Source of the DNA: Candidatus Omnitrophota bacterium
GTDB lineage: Bacteria; Omnitrophota; Gorgyraeia; Velamenicoccales; Velamenicoccaceae
Direction: 5' to 3'
DNA: 16,644 bases
Assembly (NCBI GenBank): GCA_028717105.1
Contig: JAQUOM010000027.1
Span: forward strand, 1-16,644
Shown: one piece after another, positions 15,779-16,644 of the stretch
Layout of the letters: each line of letters opens with the position of its first letter
Position numbering within the stretch: position 1 is the first letter of the stretch
Position numbers and translations under genes: made by a program
Notes under the pieces: model-generated
Database searches by the model: none
What the model saw: only the letters and a program-made list of their open reading frames with translations
Told to the model about the DNA's origin: nothing

Positions 15779-15858
15779 CGAGGGCGACCCCTCGCTTAAG
15801 CACTTGAAAATTTTTGCCACGACGGGTCGGCAAAAATTTTCTGCGTAAGCTTCGGGGT
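15779..15858 (+). promoter_or_regulatory. Highly structured 5' leader with alternative hairpins
   Basis: Long stem: GAAAATTTTTGCC (15806-15818) pairs perfectly with GGCAAAAATTTTC (15829-15841). It extends outward through GCTTAAGCA (15794-15802) with TGCGTAAGC (15842-15850), one mismatch, and ACCCC (15787-15791) with GGGGT (15854-15858), about 26 pairs in all. A competing 6-bp hairpin, CGAGGG (15779-15784) with CCCTCG (15789-15794), uses the same C run, so the two are mutually exclusive. It matches no riboswitch class I recognise. Attenuation, ribosomal-protein autoregulation or a small RNA are all possible. Confidence 0.5.
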
Positions 15859-15891
15859 GATTTACAGCCAGAAAGATTTAGAGGGTAAATC

Positions 15892-15978
15892 ATGGGCAAA
15901 GGCAGGCGTAAAAGACTTGGCAAGTTGAACTGGCGTTCAAAAAGAGCTAACCACGGCAGCAAGCCGAATAAAGGTTAA
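15892..15978 (+). CDS. 28-residue very basic protein, Thx (bS31)-like in size and composition
   Basis: The product reads MGKGRRKRLGKL at the start and ends KRANHGSKPNKG: 12 of 28 residues are Lys, Arg or His, none acidic. The MGKG opening, basic core and Gly/Asn/Pro tail resemble very small ribosomal proteins such as Thx of the 30S subunit, but the match is not close enough to name it. GAGGG (15881-15885) lies 6 bases before the ATG, and a strong promoter plus structured leader precede it, all supporting translation. A ribosome- or RNA-binding role is inferred from charge alone. Confidence 0.6.
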   Translation: MGKGRRKRLGKLNWRSKRANHGSKPNKG

Positions 15979-16023
15979 CGGGCCCGCAGCTCGCGCAAGC
16001 GTCAGGGCGCGTAAGTTGTTTCG

Positions 16024-16056
16024 GGCGGACCAGTCCGCCGACGATTGGACGGCGGA
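16024..16056. other. Overlapping GC-rich hairpins downstream of the small basic gene
   Basis: GGCGGAC (16024-16030) pairs with GTCCGCC (16033-16039), and TCCGCCG (16034-16040) can instead pair with CGGCGGA (16050-16056). The middle arm can pair either way. No T run follows, so it could be a 3' end structure rather than a classical terminator. The rest of 15979-16142 shows no coding signal. Confidence 0.45.
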
Positions 16057-16142
16057 TGAAAGATGTCGCGTCATTATTTCCTTCCCATAACTAAAATTCA
16101 TCGTCGGACGCATTTTTAACAAGGGGAGGTTTTCCTCTCAAA

Positions 16143-16189
16143 CATCAAAATATTGTGGTTGAGCGCCTGAAATTGCCCATATGTAGTAT
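16143..16189 (+). promoter_or_regulatory. Tandem NrdR-like boxes upstream of nrdJ
   Basis: Box 1 (16143-16158) contains CAAAATATTGTG and matches 12 of 16 positions of the NrdR consensus ACWCAATATATTGTGT as I recall it. Box 2 (16174-16189) contains CATATGTAGTAT and matches about 10 of 16. Their starts are 31 bases apart, the three-helical-turn spacing typical of NrdR operators, which control ribonucleotide reductase genes in many bacteria. They lie just before a TTGACA promoter element and the nrdJ start. Confidence 0.6.
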
Positions 16190-16196
16190 TTTTCTA

Positions 16197-16225
16197 TTGA
16201 CAAAGAAAGGGCGCAGAGGTAAGCT
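16197..16225 (+). promoter_or_regulatory. Probable nrdJ promoter
   Basis: TTGACA (16197-16202), a 17-base spacer, then TAAGCT (16220-16225), a weak -10. A second TTGACA occurs at 16236-16241, with only T-rich sequence where its -10 should be. Position right after the NrdR-like boxes fits repression of ribonucleotide reductase. Confidence 0.4.
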
Positions 16226-16331
16226 GAACAAGCATTTGACAAGAGCCGGATAAAAGAGTTTTTAAGAAATTTTTTAAGGATAGATTTCCTCCATAAGCAT
16301 CCCACCGTCACCGCGAAAGGAGAGGCGAACC

Positions 16332-16644
16332 ATGGCATTAAAGCTTTCCGACAACTCTCTGCGAGTCCTGGAAAAACGTTACCTCAAGAAAGACGAAAAC
16401 GGCAAGGTGGTCGAAACCCCCCAGGAGATGTTTGCCCGCGTGGCCAAAGCGATCGCCGCCGCAGACCGCCTCTACCGCAAGACAGAAGACGAAATCGCCG
16501 CCCTCGAACGCAAGTTCATGGAGATGATGGAAGGCCTCGAGTTTATGCCGAACTCCCCGACCCTGATGAACGCGGGCCGCGACCTTTCCCAGCTCTCCGC
16601 CTGTTTTGTCCTGCCTATCGAAGATTCGATGGACAGCATTTTCG
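16332..16644 (+). CDS. nrdJ: Adenosylcobalamin-dependent (class II) ribonucleotide reductase, N-terminal part (3' end outside window)
   Basis: The enzyme reduces ribonucleotides to deoxyribonucleotides using adenosylcobalamin to make the thiyl radical, without need for oxygen. The 104 visible residues include TPQEMFARVAKAIAAAD and FMEMMEGLEFMPNSPTLMNAGRDLSQLSACFVLPIEDSMDSIF. That block with the first active-site cysteine (SACFVLP) is typical of class II large subunits, and no ATP-cone domain precedes it. ATG 16332 is 9 bases after AAAGGAG (16316-16322). The frame remains open to the last base. NrdR-like boxes and a promoter lie 100-190 bases upstream. Class I NrdA shares part of this block, but the start architecture and PNSPTLMNAGR wording favour class II. 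Confidence 0.92.
   Translation, partial: MALKLSDNSLRVLEKRYLKKDENGKVVETPQEMFARVAKAIAAADRLYRKTEDEIAALERKFMEMMEGLEFMPNSPTLMNAGRDLSQLSACFVLPIEDSMDSIF

Noticed and set aside
16057..16331. Cobalamin riboswitch upstream of nrdJ
   Set aside because: I looked for the B12-box signature and supporting stems and found none; the region instead holds NrdR-like boxes and a promoter.

Overview
The window is GC-rich, densely coded bacterial DNA, almost all of it on the + strand. A diderm (outer-membrane) bacterium is indicated by apolipoprotein N-acyltransferase (Lnt) and an LpxL/HtrB-type acyltransferase. The mix of deep-branching envelope genes, tandem TPR/coiled-coil proteins, an adenosine-specific kinase and a class II (B12-dependent) ribonucleotide reductase suggests an environmental lineage, possibly PVC-related or Candidatus Omnitrophota. 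That placement is an inference without a database search.

Layout. 1-2233: the 3' three quarters of secA. 2406-3932: lnt. 4008-6562: two consecutive exported TPR plus charged coiled-coil proteins that look like diverged paralogs. 6634-7125: adenosine-specific kinase family protein. 7131-7240: a repeat-rich intergenic element. 7248-8213: LpxL/HtrB-like acyltransferase with an altered HX4E motif. 8226-8414: a 62-residue membrane protein. 8463-9017: BioY biotin transporter. 9077-12319: a CBS-pair protein overlapping by ATGA with the first of two tandem NhaD/ArsB-type permeases. 12413-13051: DUF502 membrane protein. A hairpin separates it from a convergent gene at 13121-15358 (- strand), a membrane protein with an embedded spermidine-synthase-like domain. 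15359-15891: no recognised protein, but a good promoter on each strand, a 15-bp inverted repeat and a strongly structured leader. 15892-15978: a 28-codon basic protein resembling very small ribosomal proteins. 15979-16331: hairpins, two NrdR-like boxes and a promoter. 16332-end: the start of nrdJ.

How the genes fit together. The left half serves envelope biogenesis: export (SecA), lipoprotein acylation (Lnt), exported scaffold-like proteins and lipid acylation. The centre serves transport, with a possible adenylate-sensing theme (adenosine-specific kinase, CBS pair, two permeases). The right end is deoxyribonucleotide synthesis with a predicted NrdR control region. I see no CRISPR array, transposase, phage gene or tRNA. 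The most notable items are the structured leader and tiny basic gene at 15779-15978, the NrdR-like operator at 16143-16189, a probable leaderless mRNA starting at 15358, and the paralogous permeases, of which the second has lost a membrane aspartate.
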